A stretch of 64,000 nucleotides of DNA, taken from NCBI GenBank assembly GCA_016929775.1, contig JAFGIE010000243.1, positions 8,785 through 72,784 on the forward strand. The letters run 5' to 3'. The DNA comes from Anaerolineae bacterium (lineage in GTDB: Bacteria > Chloroflexota > Anaerolineae > JAFGEY01). Below, piece after piece: positions 34,104-42,373 of this stretch. Each line of letters begins with the position of its first letter. The first letter of the stretch is position 1. The translations under genes and the position numbers were made by a program. The notes under the pieces were generated by a model. It had not been told where the DNA came from. It ran no database searches and saw only the letters and a list, made by a program, of their open reading frames with translations.

Positions 34104-34949
34104 CTACTCGGTTACCCGAAAGAGCGCCTGCGCGGTCACCGTCAGCGCCTCCAGGCGGGCAATGACCACGTATTGCCCTGTGGCGATAGTAGACGGTACG
34201 GTATAGGTCAACGGGCCGATCTCTCCGCGGTCGTCCGCATACATCGCATTCCCGATCTGTATGTCGGGCGGCGCCCAGTAAAAGGTGTGCTCGGCGTACG
34301 GCGTGAAATGACGTCCGGTGATCGTGATCGTGATGCCAGCTGGACCCGACGGAGGCTCGATCTGCAGGGCGGGCGTCGGCGTCGCGGTCGCGGTCGGCAC
34401 CTCTTCGGACGAAGCGGTCGCCGTCGCCGTCGCCGTCTCGGGAGGGACCTCTGTGGACGTTTCCGTCGCCGTAGGCGTTGCCGTGGCAGTCTCGGTCGCA
34501 GTCGGCGTCAGCGTGGCAGTTGCCGTACCTGTCGCCGTGGGCGTGATCGTCGGCGTTTCGGTCGCTGTCTCTGTGGGGGTCGACGTGATCGTCGGAGAAG
34601 GCTCCTGCGTCGGTGTAGGCGGCAGCGTCGGCGTCGCGGTCGCCGTTGGGCGCAGCGTTGCCGTCGGCAGCGCGATCGTTGGCGTCCACGTCGGCGTTGC
34701 CGTCGCTACGAGGCGAAAGTCCTGACTCAACGCCCACCCCCCCAGGCAGTAGCAGGGCAGAGTGGACAATATGATCGCAACCAGTACGCCATAGATGGTC
34801 CGCTGACGAGGCTGCAGACTAGCATACCACGCCCGAAACCCTCGAAACACTGCTTCCGCCCCCGCCGATGGCCCGTCCCATCCCAGGAGAGATCCCCAAC
34901 ACACCCACCCGCTGTACACAGCCGTCCGCGTGCCCCGGCGCCGCCCCAT
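34104..34949 (-). CDS. Membrane-anchored protein with Thr/Pro-rich stalk and IPT/TIG-like domain
   Basis: About 281 residues: a short Arg-rich cytoplasmic start, one membrane helix (TIYGVLVAIILSTLPCYCLG region), a roughly 110-residue stalk almost entirely Thr, Pro, Ala and Glu, and a C-terminal IPT/TIG-like beta-sandwich (IEPPSGPAGITITITGRHF to the end). It should be displayed outside the cell. The start at 34949 is preferred: GAGAGG precedes it, and the strong promoter's -10 box overlaps the earlier ATG codons at 34985/34988, which would therefore lie before the transcript start. The stalk is a likely target of O-glycosylation. Function unknown. Confidence 0.75.
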   Translation of the reverse strand: MGRRRGTRTAVYSGWVCWGSLLGWDGPSAGAEAVFRGFRAWYASLQPRQRTIYGVLVAIILSTLPCYCLGGWALSQDFRLVATATPTWTPTIALPTATLRPTATATPTLPPTPTQEPSPTITSTPTETATETPTITPTATGTATATLTPTATETATATPTATETSTEVPPETATATATASSEEVPTATATPTPALQIEPPSGPAGITITITGRHFTPYAEHTFYWAPPDIQIGNAMYADDRGEIGPLTYTVPSTIATGQYVVIARLEALTVTAQALFRVTE

Positions 34950-34983
34950 CGGCCTCTCTGCCAGCGGCGCCTGACCGCGCGCC

Positions 34984-35012
34984 ATCATATCACCTTTGCC
35001 GTGACTTGTCAA
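34984..35012 (-). promoter_or_regulatory. Promoter of the IPT protein and probably M42 operon
   Basis: Minus-strand TTGACA (35007-35012, perfect), 17 bases, TATGAT (34984-34989). The -10 box includes the in-frame ATGATG, which argues that translation begins further downstream at 34949. Confidence 0.7.
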
Positions 35013-35027
35013 CCACTCGCGAGACAT

Positions 35028-35057
35028 TTGATCTCATCTCCCCTGATCGTGTATAAT
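35028..35057 (+). promoter_or_regulatory. Promoter of the transglutaminase-domain gene
   Basis: TTGATC (35028-35033), an 18-base spacer and a perfect TATAAT (35052-35057). It faces away from the promoter at 34984-35012, so the 350-base gap (34950-35299) is a divergent control region. Confidence 0.65.
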
Positions 35058-35063
35058 CCGTGA

Positions 35064-35299
35064 CGTGTGGCGAACGCCACTAGCTCGTGCCCCGCTGTGA
35101 CGCCGCCTGGCGCCTTCCCCTGCGACAGGGCAGCGCCTGACTGGCGCCGCAGCACACTGCGATCGCGAGCCTCGATCAGGCAGGGCGGGGATCGCTGTAA
35201 GAAATGGGCGCGCGCCGCATCCTACAGATGATACCAGCATCGTTCCAGTCTCGCGACCGGCTACACGGGTCGCGCGCGAGCTGACTAGACGGAGGTCAT
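35064..35299 (+). other. Long GC-rich untranslated leader of the transglutaminase-domain gene
   Basis: About 235 bases between the predicted transcript start and the ATG, without a protein-like frame. It can form several GC-rich stems, the last (GCGACC with GGGTCGC near 35257-35277) lying just before the GGAGG ribosome site. No known riboswitch consensus was recognised. Confidence 0.4.
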
Positions 35300-37573
35300 A
35301 TGGCAACCCTGGCCCTCAATCGCCGGCGGTTCCAGTTCCGGCTTGATGAGGGATGGTCCCTCTTTGCGTTCCTGTCTCTGGCCCTGATCATGGTCACGTG
35401 GTCGATCAGCGAAGCGGGGTACGACGAGAGCCTGGATCACGTCGTGTTCGTGACCGTGGGCAGCATTGCTGCCAGCCTCTTCCTCGCCAAGAGCCGCCTA
35501 CCCTGGTTCCTGGCGCACACGTTCAGTTTGGTCTACGGCATTGCTTGGAACGCGTTCATCATCAGCTACCAGCTACCGGCGACGTTTTCTGCGCGTGAGA
35601 AGCTCCTGGAACTCGGCTACCGCATCGGGTCCTGGTTCCAGGGGACCGTCCTCAGCGGCGAGGTCGGCACCGACCCGCTGATGTTCACCGTGGTCATGTC
35701 GATCCTCTTTTGGTTCATGGCTTACTTTGCGCTCTGGTTCACATTCCGCGCCCACAACCTGTGGGCTGCGCTCCTCCCCAGCGGCGTCACGCTGCTGATC
35801 AACCTGTACTACGGGCCGGAGCGCATCTCCTTCGTCCTGGTTCCCTACCTGCTGTTCATCCTGCTCTACATCGTGCGCTACAACCTCTTTGCGCAGGAGT
35901 CGGGGTGGCGCGAGCGGCGTGTGCGATATGACACGGACATCGTGTACACCTTCCTGCGCTACGGGACCACGCTCGCCATGATCGTGATCGCCGTCGCCTG
36001 GGTTGTGCCGTCGGCAGCTGCGAGCGAGCGCGCTGAGGTGTTCTTTTCCCGCTTTGGCGAGCCCTGGGATCAGGTCAAGGAGGAGTGGATCCGGCTCTTC
36101 TCTACCCTCCAGTCTGAGCGCACCCAGCCCAGCTACGGGAGCTTTGGCAACTCGCTCGCCCTCAGTGGCCCCGTCAGCCTGGGAAGCATCACCCTCATGG
36201 ACGTGCAGGCCAACTCGGGGCGCTACTGGCGCGCCGCCGTGTACGACGAGTACGATGGGCAGGGCTGGACGCTGAGCGAATCCAGGTCGGCGTTTCTGGA
36301 ACCGGGCGAACGTCCCGGCGAGATGCCTGCCTACGAGGCACGCAAGGTCATCACACAGACCTTTACCCTCTACATGCCGGGCAGCACGCAGCTCTACGGG
36401 CTGAGCCAACCCGAGCTGTACAGCATGCCCACTCGCGCCGAGCTGCTCGAGGCAGGCGGCGATGCCGAAGAACCACTCATCGACACGCTCTCCCTGGTCC
36501 ACAGCCGCTACAAGCTCAAGAGCGCCGAGACCTACTATGTCGTCTCCACGATCCCGATGGCGGAGGAAAACGCCATGCGGCTCGCCGGACAAGAGTACCC
36601 CTCCTGGCTGGACCGCTACTTCCAGCTGCCCGATGACCTGCCGGAGCGGGTGCGCACCCTCGCCCAGGAGGTGACCGCCGGGAGCGACAACGCCTACGAC
36701 AAGGCGCGTGCGATCGAGACCTTCCTGCGCGAGTACGAGTACAACGAGCAGATCGAGGAACCCCCGCTCGGCGTCGACCGCGTGGACTATTTCCTGTTCG
36801 AGATGAAAGAGGGATACTGCAACTACTATGCATCGGCCATGGTCGTCATGGCCCGATCCGTCGGGATCCCGGCACGCCTTGCCGCCGGGTATGCACGCGG
36901 CGACTGGGAGGCAGACGCCCAGGTCTACCGCGTCCGGCAGCACCACTCCCACGCCTGGGTCGAGGTCTACTTGCCCCGCTTTGGCTGGGTCGACTTCGAG
37001 CCCACCGCCAACGAGCCGATCATTGTCCGCCCCCGCAGCGCATCGACAGCGCGCCCCGAGATCGACGACCGGGCGGGCCCCGCGTACTGGGAGGACTATC
37101 TAGACGAAGGGTACCTCGAAGATAGCGGCGTGTTCGACCCGGAGCGGCTGGAGGTCCTGCTCGCCGAACAACGGCGGCGCGACCGCATCCGCACCCTGAC
37201 CCGCGTCGGGGGCGTGTTGGGTGTGGCGATCGTGATCATCCTCATCGCCTGGTGGCAGGGCCGCAGGCAGATGGACGAGGTCCGTCCAGCGCGGACATAC
37301 TATGATCGCATGATCCGCCGCGGGGATTGGTTCGGCTGCAAGATGCAGCCCGCGCATACGCCCAGCGAATATGGGGCCAAGCTGTCCGCCGCCATCCGGC
37401 GCGAGGACGCGAACGACCTGGTGCGCCGCATCACCTACGCCTACGTCGGCGAGCGGTATGGCAACAAGAACCCCGCGCGCTACCAGCCCGACTTTGCGTG
37501 GCGCGACCTGCGACCGATCCTCACCCGGTGGGGCATCCGCCAGCTGTGGCGCAGGCTGTGGGGCAGGGCATAG
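35300..37573 (+). CDS. Transglutaminase-like membrane protein (TgpA/DUF3488 type)
   Basis: 757 residues. About six N-terminal membrane helices (residues 20-240), a large extracytoplasmic region with a transglutaminase-like papain fold, a further helix near 650 and a cytoplasmic tail with a DUF4129-like end. The catalytic triad is visible: Cys507 in EGYCNYYASAM, His551 in HHSHAWVEVY and Asp565 in GWVDFEPT. Family members probably cleave or crosslink peptides at the cell surface; in many bacteria they lie beside a MoxR ATPase and a DUF58 protein, but neither is present here. GGAGG lies just before the ATG. Confidence 0.9.
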   Translation: MATLALNRRRFQFRLDEGWSLFAFLSLALIMVTWSISEAGYDESLDHVVFVTVGSIAASLFLAKSRLPWFLAHTFSLVYGIAWNAFIISYQLPATFSAREKLLELGYRIGSWFQGTVLSGEVGTDPLMFTVVMSILFWFMAYFALWFTFRAHNLWAALLPSGVTLLINLYYGPERISFVLVPYLLFILLYIVRYNLFAQESGWRERRVRYDTDIVYTFLRYGTTLAMIVIAVAWVVPSAAASERAEVFFSRFGEPWDQVKEEWIRLFSTLQSERTQPSYGSFGNSLALSGPVSLGSITLMDVQANSGRYWRAAVYDEYDGQGWTLSESRSAFLEPGERPGEMPAYEARKVITQTFTLYMPGSTQLYGLSQPELYSMPTRAELLEAGGDAEEPLIDTLSLVHSRYKLKSAETYYVVSTIPMAEENAMRLAGQEYPSWLDRYFQLPDDLPERVRTLAQEVTAGSDNAYDKARAIETFLREYEYNEQIEEPPLGVDRVDYFLFEMKEGYCNYYASAMVVMARSVGIPARLAAGYARGDWEADAQVYRVRQHHSHAWVEVYLPRFGWVDFEPTANEPIIVRPRSASTARPEIDDRAGPAYWEDYLDEGYLEDSGVFDPERLEVLLAEQRRRDRIRTLTRVGGVLGVAIVIILIAWWQGRRQMDEVRPARTYYDRMIRRGDWFGCKMQPAHTPSEYGAKLSAAIRREDANDLVRRITYAYVGERYGNKNPARYQPDFAWRDLRPILTRWGIRQLWRRLWGRA

Positions 37574-37597
37574 CGCACTGACGCCTGGAAAGAATAA

Positions 37598-37627
37598 CGG
37601 GGCCGTCGAGACGTCTCGACGGCCCCG
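37598..37627 (-). terminator. Terminator at the end of the ribosomal protein/nucleotide salvage operon
   Basis: A 30-base perfect palindrome (15-bp arms, CGGGGCCGTCGAGAC and its complement) between convergent genes. On the minus strand it is followed by TTATTCTTTCC, so it mainly serves the hpt side; the plus-strand tail is weaker. Confidence 0.8.
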
Positions 37628-37647
37628 CTGCGTTGTCTTGGGATCGC

Positions 37648-38220
37648 TTACTCTGCGTCCTGCTCTTCGATGAACCGCCCGTACAGCTCTGGCTTGAGCG
37701 TCGCCACCAACGGCAGCTCGCGGTAGTACTGGTCCAGGTCGAGCCCGTAGCCGAACACGTACTTGTCCGGGATCGAAAAGCCCTGATAGTCCACCTCGAT
37801 CGGCACCTGCCGGCGCGACGGCTTGTCCAACAAGCAGCACACGCGCAGCGAAGCGGGATTGCGTGTCCTGAGCAGGCGGAGGATGTAATCCAGCGTGTGC
37901 CCGGTGTCGATGATGTCCTCGACGATCAGGACGTGCCGGTCCTTGATATCGGCGCCCAGGTCCATCAGGATGCGGACGATGCCGCTCGACTCGCGCACGC
38001 CCGTGTCATAGCTCGAGACCGCCATAAAGTCGATGCTGTGTGGGATCGTGATCTGCCGCATCAGGTCGGTGAGGAACACAACCCCGCCCTTGAGCACGCA
38101 GATCAGGAGTAGGTCCTTGCCCTGATAGTCAGACGAGATCTGCGCCCCCAGTTCAGCCACGCGAGCCTCCAGCGTCGCCTGGGAGATCAGCACCTCATCG
38201 ACATAGTCCTGCCACTGCAT
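37648..38220 (-). CDS. hpt: Hypoxanthine phosphoribosyltransferase
   Basis: 190 residues. The PRPP-binding motif VLIVEDIIDTGHTL is complete, LLICVLKGGVVF contains the pyrophosphate loop, and YDTGVRESSG forms the flexible loop. It salvages hypoxanthine or guanine to IMP or GMP. It is the last gene of the rplU-rpmA-rpmE-tdk-hpt series, 15 bases after tdk. The usual neighbour tilS is not present. Confidence 0.95.
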   Translation of the reverse strand: MQWQDYVDEVLISQATLEARVAELGAQISSDYQGKDLLLICVLKGGVVFLTDLMRQITIPHSIDFMAVSSYDTGVRESSGIVRILMDLGADIKDRHVLIVEDIIDTGHTLDYILRLLRTRNPASLRVCCLLDKPSRRQVPIEVDYQGFSIPDKYVFGYGLDLDQYYRELPLVATLKPELYGRFIEEQDAE

Positions 38221-38235
38221 GTGCGATCCGTTCGC

Positions 38236-38829
38236 CTACACTGACTGCGCCGGTTTCCCCGGCACCTCGTGGTGCGCACGGCACCGCGCCTCATAGACCT
38301 CGCTCGCGCCGACCAGGATCACCGGATCCCCGTACGAAGCGGGCTTGCCGTCGATCAGGCGCTGCGTGCGCGTCGCTGGCTGTCCACAGATCACACAGAT
38401 CGCGTGCAGCTTGTCGACTTGCTCCGCCTCCGCCATCAGCAACGGCATCGGGCCAAACGGCTCGCCCCGGAAGTCCATGTCCAGCCCGCTGACGATCACC
38501 CGCACCCCGCGGTTCGCCAGCTGGTTGACCACGTCCGCGATGCGCCAATCAAAGAACTGCACCTCGTCCACCGCGACGACCGTCGTATCGGGCTCGGTCA
38601 TACGCAGGATCATCTCCGCCTCGGCAACCGGGATCGCCTCCGTCTGCAGCCCATTGTGCGACGTGATCTGCTCGACCGCATAGCGGTTGTCGATCACAGG
38701 CTTGAACACCTGCACCTTTTGCCTGGCGATCTGCGCGCGGCGCACACGGCGGATCAGCTCCTCCGTTTTGCCGCTGAACATGCTGCCGCAGATGACTTCG
38801 ACCCACCCAGTAGGTTTCGCCAGACCCAC
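38236..38829 (-). CDS. tdk: Thymidine kinase (type II)
   Basis: 197 residues. Walker A is [10 protein letters not shown], Walker B lies in [11 protein letters not shown], and the lasso holds zinc-type ligands CVICGQPA and [19 protein letters not shown] is the substrate-side strand. It phosphorylates thymidine or deoxyuridine for salvage. It lies 77 bases after rpmE in the same direction and 15 bases before hpt, forming a nucleoside and base salvage pair attached to a ribosomal protein operon. Confidence 0.96.
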   Translation of the reverse strand: MGLAKPTGWVEVICGSMFSGKTEELIRRVRRAQIARQKVQVFKPVIDNRYAVEQITSHNGLQTEAIPVAEAEMILRMTEPDTTVVAVDEVQFFDWRIADVVNQLANRGVRVIVSGLDMDFRGEPFGPMPLLMAEAEQVDKLHAICVICGQPATRTQRLIDGKPASYGDPVILVGASEVYEARCRAHHEVPGKPAQSV

Positions 38830-38906
38830 ATCGCCTCCTCACGGAGCGCGGGCGCCGCCCCGGAGGAGCGCGCACGCCCGCGGTTCAGGTTGGCACGGTC
38901 GACCGC

Positions 38907-39155
38907 CTACTCGGCAGCCTGCGCCTCGCCTTCAGCGCCTGGCTGTGCAGCTTGCGCCTGCCGGAGCCGCCGGTAGAAGCGGTCAACCCGTCCCTCCGAG
39001 TCGACAATGCGCTGCTCACCCGTAAAGAACGGATGGCACGCCGAACACACGTCGGTGCGCACCTCGGGTTGCGTTGAACCGGTCGTCCAGGTGTTGCCGC
39101 ACGCGCAGCGTACAACCGCATTTGGATAGTACTTGGGATGGATCCCTTCCTTCAT
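38907..39155 (-). CDS. rpmE: 50S ribosomal protein L31 (bL31), zinc-binding type
   Basis: 82 residues starting [11 protein letters not shown], the L31 hallmark. The zinc ligands are present (VRCACGNTW and [12 protein letters not shown]), so this is the C+ type that can store zinc. The family ends near FYRR; here about 18 extra Ala/Gln/Glu residues follow. GGAGAGGG precedes the ATG at 39155. It directly follows rpmA with a 4-base gap. Confidence 0.96.
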   Translation of the reverse strand: MKEGIHPKYYPNAVVRCACGNTWTTGSTQPEVRTDVCSACHPFFTGEQRIVDSEGRVDRFYRRLRQAQAAQPGAEGEAQAAE

Positions 39156-39159
39156 CGTT

Positions 39160-39420
39160 CTATTCCCTCTCCGGGTACACACTGACTTGCTTGCGACCCT
39201 GGGCGGCGTACTCGTACTTGACGAACCCTTCCTCGGTCGCATAGATGGTATAGTCCCTGCCCATCCCCACGTTCGCCCCAGGATGGATCCGGGTGCCGCA
39301 CTGTCGGACGAGGATGTTGCCCGGGATCACGTATTGCCCGCCGAACTTTTTGATCCCGCGGCGCTTCGACTTGCTGTCTCGCCCGTTTCGCGCTGAACCA
39401 CCACTCTTCTTGTGCGCCAT
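39160..39420 (-). CDS. rpmA: 50S ribosomal protein L27 (bL27)
   Basis: 86 residues: [16 protein letters not shown], the standard N-terminus without the cleaved Firmicute-type extension, then [19 protein letters not shown]27 reaches the peptidyl transferase centre. It lies 12 bases after rplU, the normal order; the usual downstream obgE is replaced by rpmE. Confidence 0.98.
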   Translation of the reverse strand: MAHKKSGGSARNGRDSKSKRRGIKKFGGQYVIPGNILVRQCGTRIHPGANVGMGRDYTIYATEEGFVKYEYAAQGRKQVSVYPERE

Positions 39421-39432
39421 ATCCGTACTCCT

Positions 39433-39741
39433 CTACACCACGATCTCGTCAATGTGCAGCCGGGTGTATCGCTGGCGGTGTCCGAGCCGCCGACGGTACC
39501 GGTTTCCATTGTACTTGAAGATCCGCACCTTGGGCCCCTTGTGCTGCTCAGCCACGGTCGCCTTGACCAGCGCACCCTCGACGGTTGGCGTCCCAACAGA
39601 GACCGCACCCTCGTCAACGACCATCAGTACCTGGTCCAGCTCAACCTGCTCACCCGCTTCCTGGGGTAGCATCTCGACGTCGAGCAACTGCCCGGTGCTT
39701 ACCTTGTATTGCTTTCCACCCATCTCAACGATTGCGTACAC
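39433..39741 (-). CDS. rplU: 50S ribosomal protein L21 (bL21)
   Basis: 102 residues starting YAIVEMGGKQYKV and ending in the basic RYRRRLGHRQRYTRLHID segment that binds 23S rRNA. The start is GTG at 39741, preceded by AGGAGG. First gene of the operon driven by the perfect consensus promoter at 39862-39890. Confidence 0.97.
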   Translation of the reverse strand: MYAIVEMGGKQYKVSTGQLLDVEMLPQEAGEQVELDQVLMVVDEGAVSVGTPTVEGALVKATVAEQHKGPKVRIFKYNGNRYRRRLGHRQRYTRLHIDEIVV

Positions 39742-39855
39742 GACACGTCCTCCTGGACAGCTTGAGGCAAAGAAAATCCCCCGCTCAGCCTGCAGACAGG
39801 GACCCGTGCCTCCCTAGAGGTGTGATCCCCACTCGGGGGTGTCGACTGCCAGCGA
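39742..39855 (-). other. Structured 5' leader of the rplU operon
   Basis: About 114 bases of untranslated RNA with short stems (for example CCCC-GAGT-GGGG and a GGCACGGG/CCTGTCTGC region). Ribosomal operons often carry autoregulatory leaders, and an L21 leader family is known in Firmicutes; resemblance was not established here. The remainder of the gap, 39891-40001, holds nothing recognisable. Confidence 0.4.
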
Positions 39856-39861
39856 ACGGTT

Positions 39862-39890
39862 ATTATACCCGCACTGCCTGCTCCTGTCAA
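39862..39890 (-). promoter_or_regulatory. Perfect consensus sigma-70 promoter of the rplU operon
   Basis: Minus-strand TTGACA (39885-39890) and TATAAT (39862-39867) with a 17-base spacer: all twelve consensus bases match, as expected for a highly expressed ribosomal protein operon. Confidence 0.9.
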
Positions 39891-40001
39891 ATATCTCATG
39901 TGTCCGACCCTTCTCAGGTCAGCAGTAGGCAGACGCGACATAGTACATTCCTATTACGCCCTACCCTAGATTCGCATGGGTGCGAGGTAGCGGTTTCGCC
40001 C

Positions 40002-40030
40002 TTGCCATCGCGCCGACCCTACGCTAAGAT
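40002..40030 (+). promoter_or_regulatory. Promoter of the tandem universal stress gene
   Basis: TTGCCA (40002-40007), 17 bases, TAAGAT (40025-40030). It lies about 25 bases before the ATG, giving a very short leader that contains GAAGGA. Confidence 0.65.
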
Positions 40031-40056
40031 GGAGGAGCCAGAGAAGGATCTCGCAC

Positions 40057-40824
40057 ATGAGACGCATTCTGCTTGCGGTCGGCGACACGGCGACAACGCT
40101 GCAAGCCGCCCGCCACATCCGACCATGGCTCCGTGAGCGCGAGACCTCGCTCACGCTGATCTCGGTGATCGCGCCAGGCACACTCTCGCCGCTGTCCCCC
40201 CTCAAACACGTGCTCGAGCAGGTGGAGGCAGTCTTTACAGGCGCTGAGGAGCAGCCCGGCATCATCGTGCGCGTGGGGCAGGATCCCGCTGCCGAGATCT
40301 GCCGCGAGGCGAGAGAGGGCGCCTATGACCTGCTCGCGCTCGGGCTCCACGGACACGGCACGCTGGATGGCACGCTGGACGACGCCTGTCGCGCCATCCT
40401 CGCCGCGTGCGACATCCCGGTGCTGATCACACCCCCTGTGCTGCACGTTGGGATGACGCCCCAGGTGCTGTTCGTCGTGGATCGAGCGGTCGCGCCTGAC
40501 GACACCGTGCGCTGGCTCGCCGCACAGTGCCAGACGCAGCACCTCAACGCCATCCTCTGCGCCCGCAATGCCGAAGAGACGACACCGCTCCACGACCTGC
40601 TCGCCAGCGTGGGAGTGCTGTCCCAGCTCTTCCTCTGCCCCGATCTCACGCCGGGCGAGATCCACAGACTCGCCAAGGATCGCCGGGTGCGTTGGCTCGT
40701 GCTGCCGGCGCAGGACGGCGCAACCGGCGCCGCGGCGCGCGCGCCGGTCGAGGAGGTGCTTGGGACAGCGACGTGCCCCGTGTTGATCGTGCCCGGCGCT
40801 GCCGCCGACCGGCAGGCGTCGTAG
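40057..40824 (+). CDS. Tandem universal stress-like protein
   Basis: 255 residues, two Usp-like halves. The first (RRILLAVGDTATTLQAARHI to VLITPPV) keeps the G-x2-G of the nucleotide loop in GLHGHGTLDG, but the following Gly-Ser is lost. The second (MTPQVLFVVDRAVAP to CPVLIVPG) has no glycine loop. The fold is therefore kept while ATP binding is probably lost. Role likely in stress adaptation, cytoplasmic. Monocistronic, with its own promoter. Confidence 0.8.
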   Translation: MRRILLAVGDTATTLQAARHIRPWLRERETSLTLISVIAPGTLSPLSPLKHVLEQVEAVFTGAEEQPGIIVRVGQDPAAEICREAREGAYDLLALGLHGHGTLDGTLDDACRAILAACDIPVLITPPVLHVGMTPQVLFVVDRAVAPDDTVRWLAAQCQTQHLNAILCARNAEETTPLHDLLASVGVLSQLFLCPDLTPGEIHRLAKDRRVRWLVLPAQDGATGAAARAPVEEVLGTATCPVLIVPGAAADRQAS

Positions 40825-40876
40825 CGCGACCGCTGGCATCTCGTTTCCGGTGCTCCTCAGACCTCGGTCCAGAGAC

Positions 40877-40905
40877 TTGCTTGCTCCCCCTTACTGTGGT
40901 AGAAT
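40877..40905 (+). promoter_or_regulatory. Promoter of the polysaccharide operon
   Basis: TTGCTT (40877-40882), 17 bases, TAGAAT (40900-40905), about 55 bases before the Wzz-like start. Confidence 0.65.
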
Positions 40906-40959
40906 AGCGCGTTGTCCTGCGGATCCGTTCCCACGCCAGCAAGTGGAGAACACACGTTT

Positions 40960-41631
40960 ATGGAGCTTCAAGGGTACATCCGTATTGTGCGCAGACGGGC
41001 CTGGATCGTCGTCCTGCTCGCGATCCTGACTGCGGTTGCGGCGTTCGGGTTCAGCCGCCTGCAAACCACCATCTACCAGGCGAGCGTCAACCTTACCGTA
41101 CGACCGGCACGCGCCGACTGGGGCCTGGGCCAAACCGTGGGCACGCTCTTGCGCAGCTTGGCGGGCGACATCACGACCCATCGTTTCTTGGGCCGCGTCA
41201 TCGATCAAGCCCAGCTCGATACGACCACCGATGACCTGCTCGACGGCAAGACCGTCTTTGTCAAGGATGAAGCCGCCGACTTTACGATCACGATCACCGT
41301 GCGCGATCCGAGCGAGCACGTCGCAGTCGAGATCGTCAACACCATCGCGACCTTGTTCAAGGAGGAGCGCGATGCCTGGAACCAGCTGCAGGACAAGCGG
41401 GACCGGATCGATGTGGAGATCCGGGACAAGGCGCGTTTCGCCAGCGTGTACTCCCCCAAGACCACGATCAACGTCGCGGCAGGGGGTGTCCTGGGCGCGC
41501 TGATCGGCGTGCTGATCGTCGCCTTGCTGGAATGGCTACAGGCGGGCGTCGTCCACAACGCCGAAGATATGGACCGCCTGGGCATCCCGGCGCTTGGCGC
41601 CATCCCAGCGGAGTCTGGTTGGCGACGCTAG
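40960..41631 (+). CDS. Wzz/chain-length-determinant-like membrane protein
   Basis: 223 residues: cytoplasmic start ELQGYIRIVRRRAW, membrane helix about 15-35, an extracytoplasmic region with a coiled-coil-like stretch (KEERDAWNQLQDKRDRIDVE), a second helix about 175-197 and a short cytoplasmic end (EDMDRLGIPALGAIPAE), the arrangement of Wzz proteins that set polysaccharide length and contact a BY-kinase. It is short for the family. The ATG at 40960 follows GGAG. It is followed after 50 bases by its expected kinase partner. Confidence 0.85.
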   Translation: MELQGYIRIVRRRAWIVVLLAILTAVAAFGFSRLQTTIYQASVNLTVRPARADWGLGQTVGTLLRSLAGDITTHRFLGRVIDQAQLDTTTDDLLDGKTVFVKDEAADFTITITVRDPSEHVAVEIVNTIATLFKEERDAWNQLQDKRDRIDVEIRDKARFASVYSPKTTINVAAGGVLGALIGVLIVALLEWLQAGVVHNAEDMDRLGIPALGAIPAESGWRR

Positions 41632-41681
41632 GCGAGATCCCGCGCCCCGGCGCACGCGCCCGTGGCGTAAAAGGAGCAGCA

Positions 41682-42344
41682 ATGGCACAATCGGATCTGA
41701 TCACGCTCACCGAGCCACGTTCGCCGATCAGCGAGGCCTATCGCACCTTGCGTACCAACCTCGAGTTCACCAGCCTCGACCACCCCCTGCGCTCGTTGCT
41801 CGTGACATCGCCAACCGACCATCCCGACACGCTGCCGGCGTTGGGCAATCTCGCGGTGATCATGGCAGAAGGTGGTCGGCGCGTGATCCTGGCAGAGGGC
41901 GACCTCCGCAGGCCACAGCTGCACACCCTGTTCGGCGCCCACAACAACGCCGGGCTGAGCGACCTGCTGCGCGACGAGCGCAGGCTGGACGACCTGCCGT
42001 TGCAGGATACGGGCGTAGCGAGCCTGCGCCTCTTGGCGAGTGGCGCCCTTCCCCAGAACCCATCGGTCCTGCTCGGCACGGCGCGCATGAAGCAGATCCT
42101 CGATGCCCTGGTCGCGCAAGCCGACCTGGTGATCCTGAGCGCGCCGCCTGTGCTCGCGGTCACTGACGCCGCGCTGCTCGCCTCGCAGGTCGACGGCACA
42201 CTGCTCGTGATCCGGGCGCGCGGCACACAAAAAGACCACGTCCAGCGCGCAAAGGCCTTGCTGGAGAAGGTCAGCGCCCGCCTGATCGGGGCAGTGCTCA
42301 GCAACGCGAGCCTGGACAGCAGCGTGTCCAGCTACTACCAGTAG
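41682..42344 (+). CDS. BY-kinase (CpsD/CapB)-like protein lacking the Walker A motif
   Basis: 220 residues aligned along their length with bacterial tyrosine autokinases: PISEAYRTLRTNLEF at the start, then VTSPTDHPDTLPALGNLAVI where active kinases have SPGPGEGKSTTAANLA, then AEGDLRRPQLH for VDADLRRP, and SAPPVLAVTDAALLA for the Walker B-like strand. The P-loop lysine and the A' aspartate pattern are missing, so ATP hydrolysis is unlikely. The C-terminus ends SSYYQ, a minimal tyrosine tail. It probably acts as a structural partner of the Wzz-like protein upstream. AAAAGGAG precedes the ATG. Confidence 0.85.
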   Translation: MAQSDLITLTEPRSPISEAYRTLRTNLEFTSLDHPLRSLLVTSPTDHPDTLPALGNLAVIMAEGGRRVILAEGDLRRPQLHTLFGAHNNAGLSDLLRDERRLDDLPLQDTGVASLRLLASGALPQNPSVLLGTARMKQILDALVAQADLVILSAPPVLAVTDAALLASQVDGTLLVIRARGTQKDHVQRAKALLEKVSARLIGAVLSNASLDSSVSSYYQ

Positions 42345-42373
42345 AGGACGGATCTCGTGCAGGAGCCAGGGCG

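Noticed and set aside
34380..34710. Apparent tandem DNA repeats
   Set aside because: The low complexity comes from Thr/Pro/Ala codons of the protein stalk, with no fixed repeat unit.
34318..34725. Plus-strand frame of Val/Ala/Gly repeats
   Set aside because: Antisense reading of the Thr/Pro stalk codons of the IPT protein; the repetition follows from the sense codons.
35058..35299. Possible tRNA in the leader (GTTCCAGTC resembles a T-loop)
   Set aside because: The loop lacks the conserved purine and no acceptor stem or anticodon arm can be formed around it.
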